DNA of 64,000 bases, from NCBI GenBank assembly GCA_023333565.1, contig JAJKFH010000385.1, positions 2,046,001 to 2,110,000 on the forward strand, written 5' to 3'. This DNA is from Puffinus mauretanicus. Its lineage: Eukaryota > Chordata > Aves > Procellariiformes > Procellariidae. Made by a program: the position numbers and the translations under genes. Below, one piece after another: positions 12,904 to 24,260 of the stretch; positions within the stretch are counted from its first letter, which is position 1; every line of letters starts with the position of its first letter. The notes under the pieces were generated by a model. It worked only from the letters and a program-made list of their open reading frames with translations. It made no database searches and had not been told where the DNA came from.

Positions 12904-13009
12904 TTCTCAAACTCTCAAGAAGAGGAGGAAATTGATATGGACACAGTTCATGACAGTCAAGCCTTTATTTACCATCATTTGAATATGTTGGAGAGACCAT
13001 CCACACCAG
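12904..13009 (+). CDS. TAF2: TAF2 exon (EEEEIDMDTVHDSQAF...)
   Basis: This 106-nt exon reads FSNSQEEEEIDMDTVHDSQ, then AFIYHHLNMLERPSTP and a split Gly codon. It matches the acidic conserved motif of vertebrate TAF2, with a small change (YHH for SHH as I recall it in human). The exon starts in phase 0 after TATCTTAG and ends CCA G|GTATGA in phase 1. In mammals I expect the next residues to be LSKYRP..., encoded by a separate exon. I did not find that exon before the one at 23223, which is also phase 1 at its 5' end. Confidence 0.95.
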
Positions 13010-16000
13010 GTATGAGTAAATTTATTGGCAAAATGATAGTATGAATTTTCCAACTATTTGAGTTGTGGGGTTTTTTTTTTGCTGCTGCTTATTCCTATAC
13101 ATACAGTGCTGGTAAGTGTTAATTGTTAAATGAATTCAAAGAAGTATGTAAAGGGTGCATAAGAACATTTCTTTAGCTTCCAGTATATTTATAGGTAACT
13201 CTGTACTTGTGTATTTTCATACATATCTAAGTAAGGCAAGTATGTATCATGCTTGTAAAAGTAAAAAGCTAAGGAATGAATAAAATAACATAAAGCTGAA
13301 ATAGAAACCCATAAGGTATTAGGTAAAACTTACTTTACCATAGTTGTCATTTAAAAAATAATAATTTTGAAGATTAACTTTAAAAAAAATAGCAAGACTA
13401 TTCAGGTGAAAAAAAAAACTCTTATCTTAATGATTTATAACTTGACATCAGTAGTTAAAAAACATGCAAGCCTCAAAGATGCTTAGAAGGGCTTTTCAAA
13501 GTTGAAAAGATTGCATCTATGAGTAAAATGGTTTCATTTCAAGCACTTCTTTTCTTTTACTACTTCTCTTAGTATCTTTTTCATAAAATATTTGGCAAAA
13601 TTACTTCTCAAAGAATAGCGTTTCTTAAAAACCTTAAAGGAGGCTGAACTTAATTGATAAACTTCCGCCTTCTTTGCTTATCTGTCCGTAGCAAAGAAAT
13701 TCAGTGGTTAGTCTCATTTTCTCAAAATATTTTGACCACATTTCTGAAGTTTAGTTCCAGAATGTGCCAGTGGAGCTAAGCTGAGGTAGTGTGACTATGT
13801 TACAAGCATTTTGAGAGATCTTCGGTACACATCCAAAACAAGGTTTTAAGGTTGCAGTACTGCAATATGTAAAAGTGAAGTATTTGACCTTAGAAGCAGG
13901 ATTCAGAGTAATTATCCTCTTGCTTGTTTTTCTGTTTTTATCCAGTGGTTGCCTAATGTAAAACACAAGTAGACCTTAGCAGCAGGATCTGGAATGTTGG
14001 TTCTGTCTTGAGTGCCCTAGGTTCTGAGCTATGCTGACAGGCAACCTCATCTGCTTTCCCTGTGACCTGGCAATTTAGCGGCCACGTTTTAAGAGAAGGG
14101 CTGGTGGCCTGCTCTCCTGCTGAGGCCGGTGCCTTGGTGCTGGCCGGGGGTGTGGAAGCTGTAGGCTCATACTCCCTTAGGGCCTAGGACTTACGTTTTT
14201 ACTTCCTTGGCAGATGCTCTAGCCACTAAGGAGTTTTGTGTTTTTTTTTTTTTATAAAAGGTAACTGCTGTCATTGCTCAGCTAACAAATTAAGTTCATA
14301 TGGGGACATAAAACACAGGGAGGTCTAGTTTCTGGATTCCAGATGGCCTTTGGTTAATGACATGGGCCTGTACAGCTAGCTCCATCAGGACGGATTTGCT
14401 GTTAGATACGTAGAGTAGCAAACCTCACAACTTTTTGCCTAAATCGTAGGCATTTCAGCAGAGTAAAGGGGAAGGCTGCATATAAGTTGCTCTCATGAAC
14501 TCAGGAGCCTAATTCCGCACAACCTTTACTTTAAGCCTTTCAGAGCTGCTTTGAATTTTGTCCTCAGTGTTATGGTCAACCATCACATTTTCTGTTACAG
14601 CAAAGAATGACACATCCAGGGCACGCGAGTGCAAAGCTGATCCGCTGAGGATTAGTATTTATAACTCTTACATGATATTTTGCAACCAGTTTTTTTTTAC
14701 TAGATTTACACACTCTACGGAATATAAAGTCATAAACAAAACTCTGCCAAATACTTCACAAATAGGACTTACGGGACCCTTTGTACGCCAGCTCTGTGCT
14801 CCAGGACTGTTGCATATTAAGTTTGCACTAGAGTTCAGAAAGGATAGGGTCTGATCAGGAGTGGAATAACGGCTAGTTGACTGCTGCTTTTGTAGACCTA
14901 CAGCATACAAAAGCTACTTCGAGTTTCACTTGTGTGCTGAATGACCTTCTCACCTCTGCCGTTTAGGCATTCAGCACACTAGAGTACATTTTCTTTCCTA
15001 GGTAATAAATGAGACAAATGCTGGGTTTTTTTGCCACAGAATTCATTTTAAATAATAAGCCTTTGAAAAGCATTATTTTGAAACACTTCAGATTAATTTC
15101 ATTTTCTTTGGTTTGTGCGGTTAGAAACAGTTCCACTTCAGATATTCTTTGCTTCTAAAATTTCACCTGTTTCTTATTCATAGCATTTTTCTTAGAAGCA
15201 GAGATGTATGAATTTCAGACTGAGTAAATAAAGACAGTTCAATCTTTAGGAAATTGCATACTTCTGAGAAGAAATGCCAAACAGATGGGGAAAAATAAAA
15301 GCATACGTAAATAAAATTGTTCACACATAGGAGTGTTCTGTTTTACAAAGGAATCACAAATAATATTTCCTGAGGGCCTTTGAGTTTTTGCAGCAATGAC
15401 GGAGGATGGGTGCACTTCAGTGAGTGATTATTGTGAAATAGATTGACAACAGGTTCTGAAATGGTCTCAGTATCTTGTTAGTAAATCTGTAAGATCTTGT
15501 ATCTGCCTCAGTTCTATGACTCTTACTTGGAAGGCAGTGAGCTCTTAGTCCATACTCAGTTTTTCTCTCACAGCTGTGGGTTATGTCCCCACATGTCACA
15601 TGAAGTGTTAGGTCATCAACCAAACACAGCCTGCAAACAGCAGCTGCCAGGAGGAAGTTCATGTTGGGTCTAAATCCTGCCATATCTGTGTATTCTTTTT
15701 TTTTTTTAAACTCCCCATACCACCCCAAATGATAATTTGGGTTTGTTCAAGTTGATGTAACCCCCATAAAGCCAGGAAAATATTATTTTCCTTTAAAAGT
15801 TTTTATTTCTGTATGCTTCTGCTCATGGATGTGAAAAGTTAGGGTTGAGGCACGCTGCAAGGGCAATAAAAGAAGTCTTGTACTACAACTCTTCAGGATT
15901 ACAGGTTTCAGTACTATAATTACAGTGCCTTTTGTAGTTGTTCATATAGAAAATGTTTTAAATCCTACTAAAGCATCCTGTCTACGATAATAGAACTGTG

Positions 16001-19000
16001 GACTCTGGTAGTTATAAGGGATTCTGAGCATTTTTCAGTAAGGTATTAAAACAAACAAAACATCAGTTGTGAACTGTCTGAAGAATGCTGTTGTGTTGAT
16101 TATTCATCTGCCCTAAGGGCTAGAAACATGGTAGCCTCCTTTGAGCCTCTAAAGCTGTGCAAGGTCACGTTTCTAATGCGAGAACAGATTTTTAGTTGCT
16201 ACTAAGTCATCAAGAATAGTAGTAACACTCCCTACTCTTATCTTAAGATCAAAAGAATTTCAAGATCAGATTCTGTGTAAACAGTAGATTTAAACTCTCA
16301 TTTCAGACTGTAAGGTGACTTGTCATGCATTGTTGACTTCAGTGAAATCAGATTAAGATACACTTCTTTACTTTAATATTTCACTCATCTGAAAGTACAA
16401 TACTTCAAAATTAACCTTGAAAAATTTCTGCTGTATGTGTCAGTGGTTATTGGTTGGCCTGTTCTTCTCTGTTTCCAAAATAAATGCCTGGCTGTAGCCT
16501 GCGTGATCTGCCAGTGAAGTTACACGTTGTTATGGCTTAACAGGTCATCACTGATAAACATTTAATTAGAACTTTCTCAACTATTTTTGATAGTTTGATA
16601 GTTGATACAAAGCAGTCTCCAAGTTTCTTTTTTATTTCTACAAAGGAAAAAAAAGGTAAATACAGTGATGTTCTCTTTGTGCACTGGCAGTCCTTTTTCT
16701 GATCACATTCAGGAGCAGTGGGCTTTGAGGATACATCCTGAGCATTCGAACTCAGATCAGAAAAATCCTTTGGCCATTCTATTAATCCTTTTGCTGTTTT
16801 CCAGGATAATCAAACTGGAAATTTCTACTGCTGACCTTGTAGGTCACTCTGTTTGCCATGCAGATGTACATGAAACTTTGAAGGTCTAGGCCACAGTCAT
16901 ACGTGTTGATTGGGTTGTAGTCTTGTTTATCACAGTTACTGTCTGCAGTTTCATGAAATAATGATTTAGCTGGATTGAATTGTTTCTGGAACGATTTGAG
17001 ACTAGATACAGCACATACTGCAGTAAAGTGTAGAGGGAAGCTACTATAGGCATTATTTTGTATATTGTACGTTTACAAAGTAGATTTGAGCTTGTGGTGC
17101 AAATCACCACATTTCAAGTGTGGATACAGTAGTTAATAGGAATTCAGTCTGAAATGTATAAAAAGCCGGGTCCTCTGCAGCCTAGCAGAGTTACCCGAGT
17201 TAGCTATAAGAGCATCAGTACCTCAAAGTTCAGCCACTAGTTAGTGGCTCCCTGCCCAAAAGGGTTACCGAAACATCAGCACACAGACAAATACAGAAAT
17301 GAACGCTTCTTGGATAGGAGGATGCTGCTGACAATGATGGATTTTTGCTTTACTTTTTAAGGAGGGAAAAGCTGTTACAACTGTTCTGTTAGACTACCCT
17401 TTAATAATATATAATATTAATATGGTATCTGTTTGATAGTATCTGTTACACATATGTTGACTTTATGACCTAAAATATAACTGTTTCCAAACTGGTAGCT
17501 CATAGGCTTTGAGGTTCTGTAGATAATTTTGCCTCACTGAAATAGTACATGGTTAATTGTACACTTCACAAGGAAGGGTGTTTTCAAGTGTTTTATCCTA
17601 AAGTGCATGAAAGCAGCTTTAATAGAAACATAAGCCCTGCAGATAAAGTGACAACATAAATGAGAATTGCATCAGTGTGTGGCTGCAGTGTGTCAACTAC
17701 ATGATTTAATAAAAACAACATAATATTGTAGCTATGACTGTCTCTGAGAAAACATCTGATCACTCTCAAACCTAGAAGATGGATAAGGCTAGCAACTAAA
17801 TTTTCAAGTGAACTACCTGAAACTTAGAGGCACAAAGTATTCTGAATTGACTTACTGATTTAAATTATTTTTCTCTAAAGTAGGGAATACTCTAGAATAT
17901 TGAAGTAAATGTAGTAAAAATAACACCACAGTTAAGCTATTACTTTAGTGTAAGGACAAAGCAATATAGTTGTTAAGTGAAAGTCAAATGAGGAAACTAA
18001 TAAAATGGTTACCAGTTAAAAGTATATTTTAGTTAAATCACCAGCTCGTCTATGCAATACTTCAGCAGAGGCTATCCTTTGGTGTAGGTATAAGGAATTA
18101 TCTATTTGGATATAAATCCCCCTAAAAATATGAAGTCAAATGAATCTGTAAATTGGAACTAGTTAAAATTTTTATGTTGGAGCCAAATTAACTGATTTGT
18201 TTAGCACATCCTCAGAAAACTTTTGGGTGGGTTGTTTTTTGTTGTTTGTTTTTTTTTTTTCCCCCTAGACCTTTACTTCTCACTCTCAAACTTTAAATTT
18301 TGTCATATGGTCTGTAAAAGAATACTCTACTAGACGGAAAATTGATAACTTTTTTCCAGAGATACATAATTTTAAAATTCTGCTTCTTAAGACAAATGAC
18401 AAAACACACTTGCATTCTGGAAGCTTGGAATTACTTATGCTTGGTAACTTTCTGTATGTGCTTTGTTGATGGTTCAACAGATGCATAAACACAGCATTAA
18501 ATTAAAAAATAGTGTGTCTTGGATGTTTCCAGGGTAATACTAAAAAAGAATAGTAGAAATAAGGAAAAACAGGGTAATTGTCAAAACAGTTTTCAAGATC
18601 TTTTCAGCTTTTTTAGTGTTCTCTCGTTAGAGAAAATGCTAGCCAGAGCTGCAGTTCAACTGCTAGGCAAAGAGAGTGCATTATTTTTCTCATTAGCAAG
18701 CTTTCTTTGGGTTCTGGGAGAGACACATTAAGTGCTCGTGTGCTTGTGTTGATGTCCCCTTCTTCCCAGAGGTGGTCGGTGTCAGGTTCTGGAGCACCAG
18801 CCCGTCCTCAGCTGAAACACTGGACCCATGGGCCTTATCCTTTGCTGAGATTTGTGAAGTTGGTTTCTCCCTCTCTGTCGTTTGAATAAATCAGGGTGCA
18901 AATGGGATCATTTTTAACAGGTGCCAATTTGGAAAAGTCCTACATAAGCCAACTGTTTTAAAGAGATTGTATATGCAAAGAAACAGAGACTGTAAGTCTG

Positions 19001-22000
19001 TGGTGTCCCACCCTCTTCACACAAACTCAGAAATACAGGAGAGACCATATAGATCTTACGAAAGCTTGTTGGCATGTTAAAGTTTCAAGTTACATGTTCC
19101 CAAATTGTAAAGGTTCAACAACAAAATAAGAGGAGAATAGGTAAAACACTGTACCCAACAACATTGTTCAATGTTCATGCACCAATGATTCTTAAAAAGA
19201 AAAAAACTTACCCTAGGTAATTGATGATCAGGATGTTACAATTAACTGACAGTGATTTTTATTATGACAGAAAATGTTACTTTAAAGCTTATCAAGATGT
19301 AATCCCTTTTCATTCTAAAACTAAACTACGGGATCTGGTTTTCATATTTTGTTCTCTCTCACAATATCTACAGCATTTGTATCGGTCTCTGTGACAAGGT
19401 GTGCACACAGTTTCCAATCTTTCTCCCATGGGATAGTAATCTTGTCTAATTTTGAACACCTACCCAGCTAGCTGGAACACCGCAAAGCCAATAATCACAT
19501 TGGAATCTCCACATCCCAAACAGAAGGAGGTCCAAGTGGATAGACACATGTATGTGCATTTTCTTCCAAGGAATGCTACTAACCACTTCAGAAGCGAGCT
19601 CCTGGGCTCACCCTCCACTTATTGTGTGTTTCTGTGAATTGAGAAACCCGGGTTCCAGTCCTGCTCCCTCTGCCAGGAGGAAGTGGGTTCCCTGCAGGAA
19701 GAGGGAGTGCTCCGTGCCTCCTTGCAGCAGTCCTGCTACCCCTGTTGATATGAGGATGATACTAAAGCCCTGTAAAGCAATTCCTATTTAGCCTTGCTCC
19801 CCTAGTTTGACAGGTTCTTGGCATGGGCCTTAAATAGGTATTAATTAAAAAGAAATTAAAATGAAGAAAAAGTGTTCTGCAAGTTTAACAGTGAATTTTG
19901 CAAGTACAAATCTGTAGAATTTTTTATACAGCTTTTACAGGTCTGTCCATTTTACAGACAACTGAATTCAGTCATCTGCGTACATCCTTCCTGAGCCATT
20001 GTCCAGGATCAATACAGTTGATTCCTGATTTTAAAGCACTCTTTAACACTAGGAGGAAATTTTCTGAGTAGTTGTTATTTTTGCATTTAAAAAAACAACA
20101 AGATTATAGCTATCATTGACCTCTGTGAAGAAAGTGTATGTGTACTCTTCGTACTGGCTCAGTAAAAGTAGATTTTTGTAATGACATTCTCTCATTTTTT
20201 AATTGACATTTGTGCCATATTACCAATGTCGACTGTCTCCTTAAGCGTCAGTAGCCATTGAGTTGCAGTTGGATTCCATTTCTCCCCTTCCTGAAGATCT
20301 TCCTGCCTTTTTCAGTTTCCAGGTGCTCATCACCTCCTCTTCAGTCCTGTTGGCTTAAGCTACTGTTGTATTTGCTCCCTAACTTGCTCCAGTCAATGGT
20401 GTTTAACTGCTCTAAATAATAGATTTTTTTTAATAACCTACCTGAAGTAAGTAAAAAAGTGATAATGCAGACTGTTGCCTTAGCAGAGCTGGTAGTTCAG
20501 TAAACAGCAGGAAAGTTGTACAAGTGGCAGGCAGTGCAACAGAGTCAAGAGCGTCTGTTTGATTGCATCCTTGGTCTTCACTGGCACTTGGCACTACTGC
20601 CACATCATCCCTGCAGACTTAAGCCCATGACCTTACACCAGCTATACTGGGTTAAAATTTTTAAAGCTCAGAGGCTTAGCTTTGGTTTGAGGTTGTTACA
20701 AATGCAGTGTCTAGACTTACAGGTTCAGTTTCCGTCTAAAAATAACTTCACAGTTTGGAACTAATGGGGCTGTGAAGTTTTAAGGGTTTGTGTCATGCGT
20801 GTGGGTTTTTTGTTTTCTTTTTTTTTAAGTTGACTTTAGTTTCCCTTGTATATTTTAATGCATCATGTGCCGATAGCTTGAGAACATGTGAGAATGTGTT
20901 CCGTACCTTGGATAATCTTTTGTACATCTTTTATAGACGAACACTGATCGGTATTCTTCAGGCTTTTTGCCACGACCTTTATTTCTGTGTTACTAGAAGC
21001 TGTGTTTGTGTCACTGCAACAGTTCACCTTTAACTACTGTAGCCCATTTTAATGGTGTCAAATATTGTGTACTTTGGTTTTCTGAGGTACAGCCTCCAAC
21101 CATTCCTTTTCTAATGGCACGAGTCAGATACGCTCCTTTTTCCACCATTCTCTCTTCTGTTTCATGGCTGGTTTTGCATGCTCGCAGCTACTAAGTAAAA
21201 TTTTCTTACTTGTTTAAAAGCTGTATGCTTTAGAGGAATGAGCTCAGGCTACGGAGATAGGTTTATGTACGGGTAAGAGAAATATAATTAGAAACTGTTA
21301 AATTGTGAAGCAATCTTGTATCTTTTTGCATCAAATACAGTATACTTGTATGCTGTCTGCATTGTCGAGAACTGCTCCAGGTAACAACGTAAAAAAGTTG
21401 TAGTATCTGTGCATTGAAGTCAGCAGGTAGAAGTTTGAATTTGTGTGCATATCTTCTATCTGCCATAATATACGTTAAAAAAGTAAAGTCATTGTGAGTT
21501 CTAAGAATAAATCTTTGCATTGATAACTTAAGTTTACTACTGCATAGTTCTGATGAAATAAAAATTAAAGTTTTTTAAAATACTTGCATATTAGAGATTT
21601 TAAGTCTATAGGAAACTATTGTACTCTATTCTAGCCTCCTTTGTAACATCAGCAGAATTTTATATTGCACCATATTCACATCTTGCAGTCGAGCCCAAAC
21701 GTATTTCTAGAAAGACATCACTTTTGCTGTTTAAGACTTTAAGCAATAGAGATTCCACCATGTCCCGTAGTAAGTCATTGATTATCCTTACTGTAAAAAT
21801 GTTTTGTATTTCTATTCTGACTTACAAACACTGCTTACAGATGTAGATTTTGGTTTTTTCCAGCTATATTTAAAAACAAACAAACAAAAAACAGAACAGC
21901 TGTACTGTCTAGAAACTTTCCTATGTATGTGCTTGATTGAATCAGTTCTTCATCTTTTGGATAAGGCTAGAAAGATTGCATGGAAGTCTTTCTCAAAGCT

Positions 22001-23222
22001 TGTTTGTCATACTAAAGGGGGCTGGCTCTTCAGACTTCCAGGAATCGTTACCATAAACGAATCATTCTTGCCTTTAAAGATACAAAACCAACGAACCAAA
22101 CAAAAAGATATACTGGAAAAAAAAATCCATTTTCAAATATACAGAAAAAGATAACTGCAAAGTATATAACATAATTCCTTGTTATTTAACAGGGATATTT
22201 TCACCGAGAACTGGAGGGGGAAAAAACCCAACATTTAAAGCAGCTCTGAAGAAAATCCATTTTAAGTAAAACTTAACAGAGTTAGTTGCCTTCAAAAATC
22301 TGATGGTGCTTTTCTACATTTGTCTAGTAGTTAAAGCACGTCCTTGCAATGTGAGCGATTGGATTCAGTTTCTGCCTAAAGGAATTTGAGCTTTCCTACC
22401 TTCCAAGTGTTTCCCCTCATTAACAATGTTATTCCCTAATATTGAAGCAGTTTGTGTGAAATAATGAAATACTAAATGAGCCAAAGAGAGAATGAGAAAG
22501 TTGTTCAGGAATTGAGAGGTCATGGATCAGATTTTCTCTCCTCAGATTCAGATACCAGGCTTACTCAATATATAAGTAGTTCTAGTGTATTTGTGAAATA
22601 TATACTAACAAAGATGATATAATTGTCTTCATTGGAATTTGCTTTTTGTTTAATAACAAAACTTCGTGTAATCTTTCAAATAGGCTAAATTGGCTGTAAG
22701 ATGCAATTTTTAGAAAAAGCAATTTAATTCTTCTGTTCAATATCAGAAAATTTGTATGTTCTTGCAGGGAGCTTTAGCTCCTGACTAAAAGGAGTTCACA
22801 TCCCAAAACAGCACTTTAATGTATGCCAGTCCTACACTTTGTATCATAGTTTTCATAAGCAGTTATATTTTCATTATGCATGGTATAGTGGCCTTCCTAC
22901 TCTGTGTAAAAATGAATTTCTGGAAGCTAGTATAACTTGCCGTTTCTTAGCTCTTTACAATTCCTAATTGTCTGGGATACATTTATACTTTTGAGGGAGG
23001 AAGGAGTTCTCTGTAAAAATCGTCAGTAGTACGGGAGCATTAATGGCATGTTCAGAGCCTTTTCTGAAAAAATCAATAAGCTAATGGTACAAGTATAGTA
23101 ACAGCTTCTGTGTTTGCATGTTTAAATGATACTGTAGGTTTGATCTAATATTTCAGAATTTCTTATGTTTGAAAACAATGCAAGTCAAACATTTATTAAT
23201 TCCACTATATCCATTTTTTTAG
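13010..23222 (+). other. TAF2: Last recognised TAF2 intron, 10.2 kb
   Basis: Largest intron in view, donor GTATGA and acceptor CCATTTTTTTAG. It should contain the exon for the LSKYRP...ARKG segment known in mammalian TAF2. I looked for a phase-1 exon ending before GKEQ and found none. Contents include an ancient SINE-like piece near 22322-22390, a possible antisense relative at about 14130-14235, and poly-T tracts at about 14237 and 18250. A GC-richer patch at 18740-18830 has no gene I recognise. The rest is AT-rich and featureless to me. Confidence 0.75.
22322..22390 (+). repeat. Ancient tRNA-derived SINE-like fragment
   Basis: CTAGTAGTTAAAGCAC followed about 25 bases later by GATTGGATTCAGTTTCTGCC resembles the head of old amniote tRNA-derived SINEs, with an A-box-like TAGTGGTTAGAGCAC and a B-box-like GGTTCAAnTCCC spaced as in tRNA. 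It is diverged and incomplete, and a true tRNA fold is not supported. Family not assigned. Confidence 0.45.
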
Positions 23223-23488
23223 GTAAAGAACAATCTTCGGGAGAGATGAACATGCACCCTGTCTCAGCAGCTCCACTGTCTGTGTTTAGTAAAGAATCAA
23301 ACTCCTCAAAACATAGTGATCACCATCACCATCACCACCATGAGCACAAGAAAAAGAAGAAGAAACACAAGCATAAACATAAGCATAAACATAAACATGA
23401 TAGTAAAGAAAAGGAAAAGGATCCCTTTGCTTTCTCTAACAGTCCAGCCAGTGCACGATCAATCCGTTCCCCGTCACTTTCAGACTGA
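23223..23488 (+). CDS. TAF2: TAF2 terminal coding exon (His/Lys-rich tail, stop)
   Basis: The last coding exon starts with GT completing a split Gly codon (GKEQSSGEMNMHP). It then reads APLSVFSKES and SSKHSDHHHHHHHEH, a run of six lysines, alternating HK repeats, DSKEKEKDPFAF, and finally SARSIRSPSLSD with TGA at 23486-23488. The His7 run, the K6 run and (KH)n are hallmarks of the TAF2 C-terminus, probably a disordered basic nuclear tail. The acceptor is TTTTTTTAG. A methionine-initiated reading from 23165 would run through the intron end and is not the natural start. Confidence 0.96.
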
Positions 23489-24260
23489 TATCGATGGCTT
23501 CTCTGGAGTTCAACTTGCAATATTCTCTGAATACTTAGAAGAATGTATATAACTATAGCTTCTATCTTTTTTTATGGAAATAAGAATATGTGAATTGCCT
23601 TAGCAATTCAGAAGCTCTGCCACCGTCCTCGTTTGAAGCCTTCTATTTGCATATGTGGTTGTTGAAATAATCTGATTCAAAAAATATGTTTTACGATTCT
23701 GAGTCATTTTGTATTTCACTGTTCTCCACACCTCCCACTCTTTTTTCCATTTTAAACAAAGAAAACAGCCCTTTATGTAAGGGCCCCACATCCACTGGCA
23801 ACCCCCTGCACATCATGCTGACCATGTGTACTGCCAGAATCAATTATGTTTTAATCCTTTGAAGAATGTTATGAGGCAGAGTATGTTTTAAGCAGAAGCC
23901 AATTGCCAGACCTTTGGTGAAGTGCTGTTTCCAGAGTAGTATTGTATAACCAAGTGTAGACCTCCTGAGAAGACAGGGGTTTTCTGTTGTCTTCAGTTGA
24001 GCTGTTTCTTGCTTTAACCATTGCAATGTAATGTCAGAATTTTAAGAAATGTATAGAACATTTGCCTTTTTCAGGTACTAAAACTCTTAAAAAATTCCAA
24101 GCTGCTTTTAAGCTGCAGGTATTTATTATGGACATGACCCTTCAAATATAATGACATTCTGCAATTATGTTTTTGGAATTTTAGCAAAATGCTTAATGCA
24201 TGTTTTGTCCTGTAATCAGGCTTTTAAAAATCCAATAAAGTTTGCAAATTATTTTGACAG
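23489..24260 (+). other. TAF2: TAF2 3' UTR
   Basis: AT-rich sequence from the stop codon to just past the AATAAA at 24234. No retained open frame on the + strand. The cleavage site is inferred, about 15-25 nt after the signal. Confidence 0.75.
24234..24239 (+). terminator. Polyadenylation signal AATAAA for TAF2
   Basis: Canonical AATAAA in TCCAATAAAGTTTGC, about 750 nt after the TAF2 stop. It is followed by a moderately T-rich stretch. It is the first canonical hexamer I noticed in the 3' region. Confidence 0.75.

Noticed and set aside
14790..14854. Reading ending FALEFRKDRV, loosely like the expected SLELARKG of TAF2
   Set aside because: Only a few residues agree, the upstream part does not align, and there is no suitable donor.
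19941..20050. Candidate for the missing TAF2 exon: TTTTACAG followed by a phase-1 frame starting GLS
   Set aside because: After the shared GLS the translation (ILQTTEFSHL...) does not resemble the expected segment, and no good in-frame donor precedes the stop.
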